Assembly (NCBI GenBank): GCA_903880005.1
Contig: CAIRNV010000039.1
Span: 1-42,665, forward strand
DNA: 42,665 bases
Direction of reading: 5' to 3'
Source: an uncultured Verrucomicrobiota bacterium
GTDB taxonomy: Bacteria > Verrucomicrobiota > Verrucomicrobiia > Limisphaerales > UBA9464
The notes under the pieces were generated by a model. The model saw nothing but the letters and a program-made list of their open reading frames with translations, had not been told where the DNA came from and did no database searches. Shown in pieces: positions 32,698 through 41,500 of this stretch; positions within the stretch are counted from its first letter, which is position 1, and every line of letters starts with the position of its first letter. Made by a program: the position numbers and the translations under genes.

Positions 32698-33489
32698 TTA
32701 CGAGCGGGTCTTGCGCCCGGACCTGGAACCTTGGGAGCCGGTCTCCAGCCTGAGGATGCCCCAGAGCAGCCAAATCCAGGGCACGGGCACGTGGATGGCT
32801 TGCGATGCAACGAGCCCCGGGATGCGAACGATGCCGTGGGCATAGGCCGCGATCCCGGCCGCGCCCACCACCGCTCCCATGAGCAGCGCGGCGGAGGAAA
32901 CCCTCCATGCGTCACCGAGGCTGGGGCGTTTTCCCACGACATGGGCCAGCAGCCATGCGGGGATGCAATACGCGGAGGCGAGGAACCACCAGCACGGGAG
33001 CAAGGCCATGGCGACTAGGATGCCGAGGAGGAGGCTGAGGTACGGCTTCCATGATTGCCACGCGGCGATGGCGGGAATGCGGCCCAAGGGAACATCCCAC
33101 GCGGTCGGGTAGGGCTGTTCCACGTGACCGAGCGGTCCTTGCACCCGGAGGACGCCACGCCGCAGCTCGACGCGCAGGTCGCTGGACTGGCCCAGCGAAT
33201 CCGGAATGGGAAGGGCCGTGGGCCTGACGATCCACTCCAACGATGGGTTCTCGGCGAGGCGCCGGGCCCGTGCATCGGGCCACGTGAGGGTTCCCCTGCG
33301 GATGAAGGCCTCCGTGGGCAGGTTGTGGATGCCGCGTTCGATCACGGGGAACCACGCCGTGGAGACCGACCACACGACGACGGCGCCCACGGTGCAGGCG
33401 GCCAGGACCTGGACGACGAGGGTCCGGGCGGTGGAGGCGCGAGCGAATGCGGCGATGCCGCCGCCCGTGAATGGTTGCCATGCGCCCAT
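32698..33489 (-). CDS. Predicted integral membrane protein
   Basis: A 263-residue protein of no recognised family. One hydrophobic segment lies near residues 23-48 (LVVQVLAACTVGAVVVWSVS), then a soluble stretch of about 95 residues outside or inside the membrane. Four further hydrophobic segments follow between about 145 and 250, including SLLLGILVAMALLPCWWFLA and ALLMGAVVGAAGIAAYAHGI. The C-terminus is short and basic. The layout (one TM, loop, TM cluster) recalls DUF1189/YIP1-type proteins, but that is only an impression. It converges on the beta-helix gene (43-bp gap). Confidence 0.75.
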   Translation of the reverse strand: MGAWQPFTGGGIAAFARASTARTLVVQVLAACTVGAVVVWSVSTAWFPVIERGIHNLPTEAFIRRGTLTWPDARARRLAENPSLEWIVRPTALPIPDSLGQSSDLRVELRRGVLRVQGPLGHVEQPYPTAWDVPLGRIPAIAAWQSWKPYLSLLLGILVAMALLPCWWFLASAYCIPAWLLAHVVGKRPSLGDAWRVSSAALLMGAVVGAAGIAAYAHGIVRIPGLVASQAIHVPVPWIWLLWGILRLETGSQGSRSGRKTRS

Positions 33490-33505
33490 GCGGAGCGCCC
33501 TAGCC

Positions 33506-33615
33506 GGGACGAATCAGTGGGGTCGGTCGTGCTGGCTGGATCTTCTTCCGCAAGGGCTTCGTCCTTTGCTCGTCATCCGGCGCCTGCGGGACGCCTCGCT
33601 CACTCCACGTCTTGG
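33506..33615. mobile_element. Decayed, inverted copy 3 of the MITE-like element
   Basis: In reverse orientation this begins GGGACGAATCAG, then GGTCGGTCGTGCTGGCT, TTCCGCAAG, GGGCTTCGTCCTTTGCTCGT and GCCTCGCTCACTCC, following copies 1 and 2 base by base with many substitutions. Similarity fades after about 33615 and no distal terminal repeat is seen. It sits in the 239-bp gap between two minus-strand genes and, like copies 1 and 2, directly follows AGCC. Confidence 0.65.
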
Positions 33616-33728
33616 GAAAGAATCCGCCGCGCCATGGCTTCTGTCCGCAAGGCATCGGACCGGCTTGATCCCGATGCCGCCGGGGTCCTCCGGGTGCGTG
33701 GGCACCCGGGGAACCCGGTGACGGTGCC

Positions 33729-34154
33729 TCAACCTTGGGGCGCCGCACCTTGCGGGGGTTGCTGCACCTGGAACACGGGGATGGCGTACCGAAGCTTCAT
33801 CACGTCATCCACGAGCACCTCGACCCAGTACGGGCCAGGCTCCTTGAAGGTCAGGTTTTGGATGCCCACCACGGTGGTGGCGGAGAACGCCGTGTCGTTG
33901 AGCTGAAACTTCGACTCGGACTTGCTGAGCACGGTGGTGGAGTCGGTGCCGAGCACGCGGACGGACTGGGTGAAGGCACCCTTGCCGGCCGTCCAGCGGT
34001 TCACGATGAGGAGTTGGGAGGCGGTGATGGGGAACTCGGGGGAAAGCACCTGGGTGAGAACGCCCAGGAGGATCAGGTTGCCATTGGCTTCCTGACGGAT
34101 GTTGTCGCACACGAGCGAGGACTGGAGGTCCGGAAGTATTCGATTCGGCGTCAT
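33729..34154 (-). CDS. DUF6941-like hypothetical protein
   Basis: A 141-residue protein: LQSSLVCDNIRQEANGNLIL then LGVLTQV near the N-terminus, an all-beta middle (RVLGTDSTTVLSKSESKFQL), and GPYWVEVLVDDVMKLRYAIP then VFQV at the end. The pattern (a 'CD.......G.L.LLG' start and a closing 'G.Y.v.v.vdg......p..V' strand) resembles DUF6941, a small beta-sandwich family of unknown function. No signal peptide. The ATG at 34154 is used; the upstream frame lacks family character. An inverted TTGACCC/GGGTCAA pair (34157-34163 and 34188-34194) lies just upstream. Confidence 0.65.
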   Translation of the reverse strand: MTPNRILPDLQSSLVCDNIRQEANGNLILLGVLTQVLSPEFPITASQLLIVNRWTAGKGAFTQSVRVLGTDSTTVLSKSESKFQLNDTAFSATTVVGIQNLTFKEPGPYWVEVLVDDVMKLRYAIPVFQVQQPPQGAAPQG

Positions 34155-34207
34155 TGTTGACCCGCAGGAAACCAGCGGCATGGGGCGGGGTCAAGGCACG
34201 CCGCGCG

Positions 34208-35047
34208 TCATCCGGCCATCTTGACCCATTCGGCCACCAATCGCCGCGCCCCCTCCGCGACCTGGCGCGCGACGTCGAGCACCTCGGCGTGCGTGACCTC
34301 CTGGTGCGGGCCTGCGAGCCCGGCGGCGACGTTCGTGATGCAACTGATGCCGGCCACGCGAAGCCCGCATTGTCGCGCGACGATGGCCTCGGGGGCCGTG
34401 CTCATTCCCACGGCGTCCGCCCCCAGCGTGGCGAACGCCCGGATTTCCGCCGGGGTTTCAAACGAGGGGCCTGGGACGGCCAGGTAAACGCCCTCGCGCA
34501 TGCGAACCTTGGCGAGCCGTGCGGCCGCCTTCGTGCGAGCCAGCAAACCCGGGTCGTACGCACGGGTCATGTCCACGAACCGCTCCCGTCCCTCCGGCAA
34601 CGCGCCCCGCAACGGGTTTCCGCCCATCAGGTTGATGTGATCCGTGATGGCCATGAAGTCCCCGGCCTTCCATCCGCGGCGGATGCCCCCGGCGGCGTTG
34701 GTCAGCAACACCTCCTCGGCCCCAAGCTCCGCCAGCACGCGGATTCCAAACGTGACCTGCGGCCACTCGAAGCCCTCGTAGTAATGCGAACGCCCCGCGA
34801 GCACGGCGACCGTCTGTCCCTCCCACGAACCCAGCACCAGCCGCCCCGGATGTCCCGGGACCGATCCCGTCGCAAGGCCCGGGACGCGCGAGTAGGGGAT
34901 CGAGACGGCGTCCGCCATGGCCCCGGCCACCGGGCCGAACCCGGAACCCAGCACGATGCCGATGCGAGGCCGGGCGGGGAACAGGCGACGGATCGCGCGC
35001 GCGGCGGCCCGGGGATCGGGGATACCCCCCGCTCGACGTGTCCTCAT
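34208..35047 (-). CDS. Purine nucleoside phosphorylase
   Basis: A 279-residue trimeric-type PNP. It phosphorolyses purine (deoxy)nucleosides to base plus ribose-1-phosphate. Motifs: IGIVLGSGFGPVAGAM (phosphate loop), VPGHPGRLVLGSWEG, LAGRSHYYEGFEW, LLTNAAGGIRRGW, DFMAITDHINLMGGNPLRG, YLAVPGPSFETPAEIRAF, ADAVGMSTAPEAIVARQCGL and ISCITNVAAGL. The ATG at 35047 overlaps the stop of the small upstream ORF by 4 bp (ATGA), so the two are translationally coupled. Confidence 0.95.
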   Translation of the reverse strand: MRTRRAGGIPDPRAAARAIRRLFPARPRIGIVLGSGFGPVAGAMADAVSIPYSRVPGLATGSVPGHPGRLVLGSWEGQTVAVLAGRSHYYEGFEWPQVTFGIRVLAELGAEEVLLTNAAGGIRRGWKAGDFMAITDHINLMGGNPLRGALPEGRERFVDMTRAYDPGLLARTKAAARLAKVRMREGVYLAVPGPSFETPAEIRAFATLGADAVGMSTAPEAIVARQCGLRVAGISCITNVAAGLAGPHQEVTHAEVLDVARQVAEGARRLVAEWVKMAG

Positions 35048-35319
35048 GGAATTGGAACGTCCCGCGTGCCGATCGTCGCGTGGGAAGGAGATGCCGGGGC
35101 GGTCCCAAGGCCGTCGGGCGAGACGCCCCGCGATTGGGCGGCCCAACCGCCTGCCATCAAACGCAGCAAGTGGGCCATCGCCTCGGGCACGCCCCAGCCA
35201 CGTTCCTGCGCGAGTTGGCCCGCGCGCTTGATCAACTGGGCGGCCATGACGTCGGCCCGCTCCGGCGGGCAACCCAGCGTCACGAGCATCCCCGCGACAT
35301 CCGAGGGGCGGGCGTCCAT
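35044..35319 (-). CDS. Small hypothetical protein coupled to PNP
   Basis: A 91-residue protein of no recognised family. MLVTLGCPPERADVMAAQLI then KRAGQLAQERGWGVPEAMAH (residues 11-50) is predicted helical; the last 30 residues are low complexity. No signal or membrane segment. Its stop overlaps the PNP start by 4 bp, and it begins 7 nt after the cyclophilin stop, so it is likely expressed. It could be a regulator or just a helical accessory protein. Confidence 0.6.
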   Translation of the reverse strand: MDARPSDVAGMLVTLGCPPERADVMAAQLIKRAGQLAQERGWGVPEAMAHLLRLMAGGWAAQSRGVSPDGLGTAPASPSHATIGTRDVPIP

Positions 35320-35326
35320 GGGAACG

Positions 35327-36019
35327 TCAGGGCAGGACGGTCGCGGACTTGATGTAGTCGAGCCCGGGAAACTCGGCCTTCAGGTAGGCGTTGCCCTCGG
35401 ACTGGATGCGCATTTGGTTGGGGCCGCGGCCGCGGGGCGCGCCCTCGCCGTACTCGCCGTTGATCTTGTCCACCACGTCCATGCCCTCAACGACCTTGCC
35501 AAAGGAGGCGAAGCCCATGCCGTCGAGGTTCGTGTTGTCCACGAGGTTGATGAAGAACTGCGTGGTGCGCGTGTTGGGCCCGGCCATGGCGAAGGAGATG
35601 GCCCCCCTCTTGTTGCCCGACTTCACGGGATCGTCCTGGATGCGTGCCGAGCGCCACGCGCTGGAGACCTTGGGGTCGCCGTGGATGCCGAATTGGCCCA
35701 TGAACCCAGGGATGACGCGGAAGAAGGCCACGTCCTGGAAGTAGCCGGACTTGACGAGGTTGTAGAACCGGTCGGCCCCGACCGGAGCCGAGTCACGGGT
35801 CACCTCGATCGTGAAGCTGCCCTTCGTCGTCTCGAACTTGGCCTTGAACGAGTCCGGGGCCTTGGCCGTGAGCTTGGAGGGGTCGGCGAAGTCGCCCGAG
35901 GGCGTGGCCGGTTTCGTGGGAGTGGATGCGCCGGGGGCGGGTTTCGGTTCTTCGGCCGAGGCCATCAAGGCGAAGGCGATCGCGTGGGCGGACAGCAACA
36001 GGAACGAGCGCTTGAACAT
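35327..36019 (-). CDS. Exported peptidyl-prolyl cis-trans isomerase (cyclophilin type)
   Basis: A 230-residue protein with a signal peptide (residues 1-22) and a Pro/Thr-rich linker before the cyclophilin domain (from about residue 58). Core motifs: FETTKGSFTIEVTRDSAPVG then ADRFYNLVKSGYFQDVAFFR, VIPGFMGQFGIHGDP, GAISFAMAGPNTRTTQFFIN and FASFGKVVEGMDVVDKI. The catalytic Arg sits in FFRVIPGFMGQFG and FFIN is kept; AMAGPNTRTTQFFIN matches the usual MAxxGPxSxxSQFFI. It likely assists folding of exported proteins. First of three minus-strand genes with the small ORF and PNP. Confidence 0.94.
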   Translation of the reverse strand: MFKRSFLLLSAHAIAFALMASAEEPKPAPGASTPTKPATPSGDFADPSKLTAKAPDSFKAKFETTKGSFTIEVTRDSAPVGADRFYNLVKSGYFQDVAFFRVIPGFMGQFGIHGDPKVSSAWRSARIQDDPVKSGNKRGAISFAMAGPNTRTTQFFINLVDNTNLDGMGFASFGKVVEGMDVVDKINGEYGEGAPRGRGPNQMRIQSEGNAYLKAEFPGLDYIKSATVLP

Positions 36020-36159
36020 GCCCCGGAACTACAAGCGGACGCCCGGGATGTCACGGCGGAAAAAACAGGGCGACGCGGGGACGAAGACCTCGCGGGGGAA
36101 GACCGGCGGGATTTCGACTTCGCGCTTGCCCGGTGGCGCATGGCCGGGACGATCAAGGC

Positions 36160-37155
36160 ATGGGCGACTCGTCCGTTCGGCAAGACGTGATCGTGGGCGT
36201 GGACTTGGGCGGGACCAAGATCCTCGCGGGCGTCTTTGGGCCCGGCCTCAAGTGCCTCGCCACCGCCAAGCTCAGCACCAAGGCCGAGCGCGGGTACGAC
36301 GCCGTCGTCGAGCGCATCCAGCGCTGCGTGCGCGACGCGATTGACGAGGCGGACCTTTCCTCCAAGCAAGTGCGCGCCGTGGGCATCGGTGCACCCGGGG
36401 CCATCAATCCTTCCACCGGCGACGTCTTGTTTGCCCCAAACCTCCGATGGAAGGACGCGCCGCTCGGCGAGGACCTGGCCAAGTTCCTCGACGTCCCGGT
36501 GTTTGTTGAGAACGACTGCAACGTGTGCGCCCTCGGCGTCCACGCCGTGGAGTTGGAAGGCAAGCCCAGGTCCCTCGTCGGCATCTTCCTCGGCACGGGC
36601 ATCGGGGCGGGCATCATCCTGGACGGCGAGTTGTTCGGGGGCTTCAACCGCACGGCAGGCGAGGTCGGCCACATGGTCCTCGACGTGGGCGGACCCAAGT
36701 GCGGCTGTGGCAATCGTGGTTGCTTCGAGGCCCTCGCCAGTCGCACCGCCATCTTCCGCGACCTCTCGGACGCCATCCGCGACGGTGCCAAGTCCCATCT
36801 GGTGGACATCCTCGCGCCGGGGGAGGCCGTGACGGACCTGAAGTCCGGCGACCTCCGCAAGGCGCTGCGCAAGGGGGACAAGCTCGTGGAGAAGGTCATC
36901 GAGGCGGCGGCCGAGTACACGGGCATCGCCGTGGGCAACATCATCAACTTCCTGAACCCCGAGGTCGTGGTCCTGGGCGGCGGCGTCATGGACGCGTTGC
37001 AAGACGACATGCTGGCCATCATCGAGGCCACCGCCCGGGATTACGCCATGACCGGCACCGCCGATGGCATCCAGATCCTGGCCAGCAAGCTCGGCGACAA
37101 GGCCGGCATCACCGGGGCGGCCGTCCTCGCGCGGCGCCGCGTCTCCGCGAAGTAG
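36160..37155 (+). CDS. ROK-family sugar kinase (glucokinase-like)
   Basis: A 331-residue ROK kinase. The ATP-binding IVGVDLGGTKILAGVFG is at residues 11-27, then VGIGAPGAINPSTGDVLFAP, VFVENDCNVCALG (catalytic Asp in END), IFLGTGIGAGIILDGELFGG then FNRTAGEVGHM, and the zinc-binding CGCGNRGCFEALAS. The C-terminal FLNPEVVVLGGGV motif is present. Most PVC members of this set act on glucose or N-acetylhexosamines; substrate is not decidable here. The ATG at 36160 starts before the first strand. Divergent from the cyclophilin gene. Confidence 0.93.
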   Translation: MGDSSVRQDVIVGVDLGGTKILAGVFGPGLKCLATAKLSTKAERGYDAVVERIQRCVRDAIDEADLSSKQVRAVGIGAPGAINPSTGDVLFAPNLRWKDAPLGEDLAKFLDVPVFVENDCNVCALGVHAVELEGKPRSLVGIFLGTGIGAGIILDGELFGGFNRTAGEVGHMVLDVGGPKCGCGNRGCFEALASRTAIFRDLSDAIRDGAKSHLVDILAPGEAVTDLKSGDLRKALRKGDKLVEKVIEAAAEYTGIAVGNIINFLNPEVVVLGGGVMDALQDDMLAIIEATARDYAMTGTADGIQILASKLGDKAGITGAAVLARRRVSAK

Positions 37156-37304
37156 GCATGGCCCAGCCCGGACGATGCCTTCGTGGGGCAAGCGATGCCG
37201 CAGCCAATTGACCTGCACGACGCGGGGCGGGCCATCGAGGCGTTCCGCCGGTGCTGGATCACGGATCGACCTCCCGCATAGGCTGGGCCCATGAAGTTCA
37301 TCCC

Positions 37305-38564
37305 ATGATGGCAACGTTGGACCAACGAGCCCCGGCCTCCCGGCGCGTCGCGCTGGCCGCATGGGGAGGGGTGGTGCTGGCGTCGATCCTCATGCTGGCC
37401 ACGCTCCCCGGGCGGACCCAGGGACTCGGCTTGGTCACGGAACCGATCCTGGCCGAGCTTCGCATCGATCGCCTCGCCTACGCGAACCTGAACCTCTGGG
37501 CGACCTTGATCGGCGCGCTGTTCTGCTTTCCCACGGGGTGGGCCTTGGATCGTTGGGGCCTCCGGCCGGTGACGGCGACGTGCCTGGTGCTCCTGGGTGG
37601 AGCCGTCTGGATGCTGAGTCGGGTTGGCGACGGCGTGGTGCCGCTCTTCCTGCTCTTGGTGGCGACCCGCGCCACGGGCCAGAGCGCCCTGTCGGTTTGC
37701 AGCATCACCACCGTGGGCAAGTGGTTTCCCGTCCGTGCCGGCCCGGCGATGGGAGCGTTCTCGGTCCTGCTGAGCATCTTTTTTGCGATCGCCTTTGGCG
37801 TCGTGGGTTGGTCGGTCCGGGCTCATGGCTGGCGCCTGGCATGGCAAGGGATCGCCCTGGCGTTGATGGCCGCGATTCTTCCCCTGGTGCTCCTGGCACT
37901 TCGGGAACCGCCGCGCGACCCGGACATCCCCGTGCCCGAGGGCTCGGTGTCGGCTGCCGAACGCCGCCCCGCCGGCGCCAGCCTGTCCGAGGCATTGCGG
38001 ACGCCGCTCTTCTGGGTCTTCGCCGGCGCGGGGGCGTTGTTCAACCTGGCGTCGGCGGGGCTCGGGCTCTTCAACGAGGCCGTGCTGGCTGAATCGGGGT
38101 TCGACCAGCAGGCCTACCATCGTTTCCTGGTGATCTCGACGTTGTTTGCGTTGGTCGGCCAGCTCGGGTGCGGGTGGCTGACCCGAAGGCATCGTTTCCA
38201 GACGCTGGCGTTGTGGGCGCTGGTCCTTTACGCGGTGGCCCTCGGGATCATCCCGATGGTCCGGGGACCGGTTCAACTCACCGTGGTGGCCGCCCTGCTC
38301 GGGGTGGCCGGGGGCATGATCATCGTCCTCTTCTTCGCGGTGTGGGGCGAGGCGTTTGGGGGGCGCCAACTGGGACGCATTCAAGGGGCGGCCCAGATGC
38401 TGACGGTGATTTCCTCGGCGTTGGGCCCGGTCTTGTTCGCCGAGTGCCATGCTCGCGCAGGCTCCTATGCGCCGCTCCTGTACGGGCTCGTCCCGGTCCT
38501 GATCCTCATGGGAATCGCCGCGGAGCGCATGCGGTTCCCGTCAGCCGCCGTCGTCGCCGCCTGA
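37305..38564 (+). CDS. Major facilitator superfamily transporter
   Basis: A 419-residue protein with about 12 hydrophobic segments: GGVVLASILMLATLP, LNLWATLIGALFCFPTGWAL, VTATCLVLLGGAVWML and so on, up to LLYGLVPVLILMGIAA. The MFS signature loop 2-3 appears as GWALDRWGLRPV, and after the central loop (residues about 205-230) as GWLTRRHRFQTL. Oxalate:formate/monocarboxylate-like MFS subgroups have similar layouts, but substrate cannot be read. Two in-frame ATGs (37305, 37308). The 3' end overlaps dnaE by 24 bp. Confidence 0.88.
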   Translation: MMATLDQRAPASRRVALAAWGGVVLASILMLATLPGRTQGLGLVTEPILAELRIDRLAYANLNLWATLIGALFCFPTGWALDRWGLRPVTATCLVLLGGAVWMLSRVGDGVVPLFLLLVATRATGQSALSVCSITTVGKWFPVRAGPAMGAFSVLLSIFFAIAFGVVGWSVRAHGWRLAWQGIALALMAAILPLVLLALREPPRDPDIPVPEGSVSAAERRPAGASLSEALRTPLFWVFAGAGALFNLASAGLGLFNEAVLAESGFDQQAYHRFLVISTLFALVGQLGCGWLTRRHRFQTLALWALVLYAVALGIIPMVRGPVQLTVVAALLGVAGGMIIVLFFAVWGEAFGGRQLGRIQGAAQMLTVISSALGPVLFAECHARAGSYAPLLYGLVPVLILMGIAAERMRFPSAAVVAA

Positions 38565-41500
38565 GTCCGAGCGTTTCTCCCACCGGCGCTGCGCCCTCTC
38601 GGGCAGCGAGCGCTCTGCGGAGACCAGGAATGAATCCGGTCCGCAGACCGCCACGAGGGCCTTCTCGAGCTCGACCGATGGGGCGACCGCGTAGCGATCG
38701 TTGGGCTCGATGAAGACGAACGCGCCGGACGGGACACGGACGCGGAGGAAGAAGGGGACGCGTCCGGCGTGGGCTTCGAGGATGTCGCGGACGGCCTGCA
38801 AACGGTCCTGGGCGAGCTGGGCATGGTCGAGCTGGAGCTGGACCTGCTTGGTGAGGCGCCGCGGGGCCTCCTCGAGGCGGAGGATGTCGGTGGGAAAGAT
38901 CTTCGGCTTGTCCTCGCCCGAGGAGACCTCGCCGACGACGAGCACGGCCGTGTTGGGGACGAAGAGGTCGCGGAACTTGTCGTAGGACTCGTTCATGGCG
39001 AGGAGCGTGACGGCCCCGGTGAGGTCCTCGACGGTGACCATGGCGTAGGGTTTGCCGCTCTTCTTGGAGACGCCCTGTTGCACGGTGGAGACGAGGCCGC
39101 CCACGCGGGCCATGGAACGGTTCGGGAGCGAGGCGAGGTCCTCGATGGTCTGGAGGGCGTAGCGTTGGAGGAGCTTTTGGTGCGGCTCGAGGGGATGGCC
39201 GCTGACGTAGAAGCCGAGCAATTCCTTCTCGTGGGCGAGCTTCTCGGCGGCGGGCCACTCGGGCAGATCGACCGCGGCCTCGGCCTTGTCGGCACCGGAG
39301 GCGTTCCTTCCCTTCGACGGCGCGGGCTCGAGGGCGTCGAGGAAGCTGGCCTGGCCCCGGGCGCGGTCGGCCGCGATGGAGGCGGCGCGCCCGATGGATG
39401 GCTCGACCTGGGCCCATAGGGTGGCCCGGTTGGGGCCGATGCCGTCGCAGGCGCCGGCCTTGACGAGGCATTCGAGCGTCTTGCGGTTCATGGCGCGGCC
39501 ATCCACGCGCTCGCAGAGCTCGGACAGGGACTGGAAGCGGCCGGCGCGCCTCGACTCGAGCAGCGCCTTCACGGCGATCTCGCCCACCCCCTTGATCGCG
39601 GCCAGGCCGAAGCGGATCACGGTCGTGCCGTCCGCGCGCCGGGCCGGGGCGAAGGCGACGTCGGACTCGTTGACGTCCGGCCCGAGGACGTCGATGCCAA
39701 ACCCGCGGGCCTCGGCGATGTACTGGGCGAGCTTGGCGAGGTCCGCCTGGTCGTTGGTCATCATCGCGCAGAGGAACTCCACCGGGTGGTTGGCCTTCAG
39801 GTACGCGGTCTGGTAGGCGACGATGGCGTAGGCGGCGGCGTGGGACTTGTTGAAGCCGTACCCGGCGAACTTCTCGAGCAGGTCGAAGACCTCGTTGGCC
39901 TTGGACTCGGCGATCCCGTTCTTGTCGCGGCACCCGGCGACGAACGTCTCGCGCTGCTTGGCCATCTCCTCGGGCTTCTTCTTGCCCATCGCGCGACGCA
40001 GCAGGTCCGCGCCGCCGAGGGTGTAGCCCGCGAGGACCTGGGCGGCCTGCATCACCTGCTCCTGGTAGATGAGCACCCCGTAGGTCTCGCGCGACACCGG
40101 CTCGAGCAACGGGTGCGGGTACTCCACCTCCCGCCGCCCGTGCCGCCGCTCGATGAAGTCCGGGATGAGGTCCATGGGCCCGGGCCGGTACAAGGAGATC
40201 AGGGCCGTGATGTGCTCGACGGACTGGATCTGGAACTTGCGGCAAAGGTCGCGCATGCCGCCGGATTCCAGCTGGAACACGCCCAGCGTCTGCGCGTTGT
40301 TGAGGAGCGCGTAGGTCTTGGCGTCGTCGAGCGGGAGGGCGTCGATGGGCACCTCGCGGCCCGAGGCCTGCCGCACCAACTCGCAGGTGTTGCGGATGAC
40401 GGTGAGCGTCTTGAGGCCCAGGAAGTCCATCTTGAGCAACCCGAGGTCGCCCACGGGCCCCATGGCGTACTGGGTGACGATGGAGCCGTCGTCGTCCTCC
40501 TTGAGGGGCAGCAGGTTGACGAGGGGTTGCGCGCCGATCACGACGCCGGCCGCGTGCACGCCCGCGCTCCGGGCCTGGTCCTCCAGCACCAGCGCCGTGT
40601 CCACCAGCTCGCGCGTCGCCTCCTCCCCGTCGTAGGCCCGGCGGAAGTCCGCGCTCTTCTCCAACGCGTCCTTCAGGCCCCACTTCACGTCCGTGATCAT
40701 CTTCGCCAGGCGGTCCGTGTCCGAGAACTCCAGGCCCATCGCCCGCCCGACGTCCCGGACGACCGACTTGGCCCCCATCGTGCCGAACGTGACGATCTGC
40801 GCGACGGCGTCGTGGCCGTACTTCTTGCGCACGTACTCGATGACCTCGGCCCGGCGGTCGTCGGCGAAGTCGATGTCGATGTCGGGCGGGCTGACGCGCT
40901 CGGGGTTGAGGAATCGCTCGAAGAGGAGGCCGTATCGGATGGGATCGACGTTGGCGATCTCGAGGAGGTAGGTGACCAGGGACCCGGCCGCCGATCCGCG
41001 CGCCACGCACGAGATGCCCATCGCGCGGCCGTGCCGGACGAAGTCGCCCACGATGAGGAAGTAGCTGACGTAGCCGGTCTTCTCGATGACGCCCAGCTCG
41101 AGGTCGAGGCGGTCCAGCAGGACCTTGATGGCGTGCTGGACCTCGGCCGAGGCCAGGGTCATGGCGGCGGCGTCCGGGCGTTGCTCGCCCTCGGCCCGGG
41201 GCGGGAAGAGGAACTCCAGCGCCTGCGGGGTCAGGGCCTCGTCCACGACCACCCGGCTGCCCTCCACATGCGCCACGAGGCCGTAACGCGTCTTGAGGCC
41301 GTCGCAAAGGAGCTTCCTGAGGTAGCCCTCGCGGGTCCACGTCTCGGGCGGTTGGAAGACGGGGTAGTGCTCGGCACCCTTGCCGAATCGAATCTCGACG
41401 TTGCATTGCTCGGCGACGCCCACCGTGTTGAGGACGGCCTCGGGGACCTCGGCGAACAGCCGCTTCATCTCGTCGGCCGTGCGCAGGTAGAACTGCGCCT

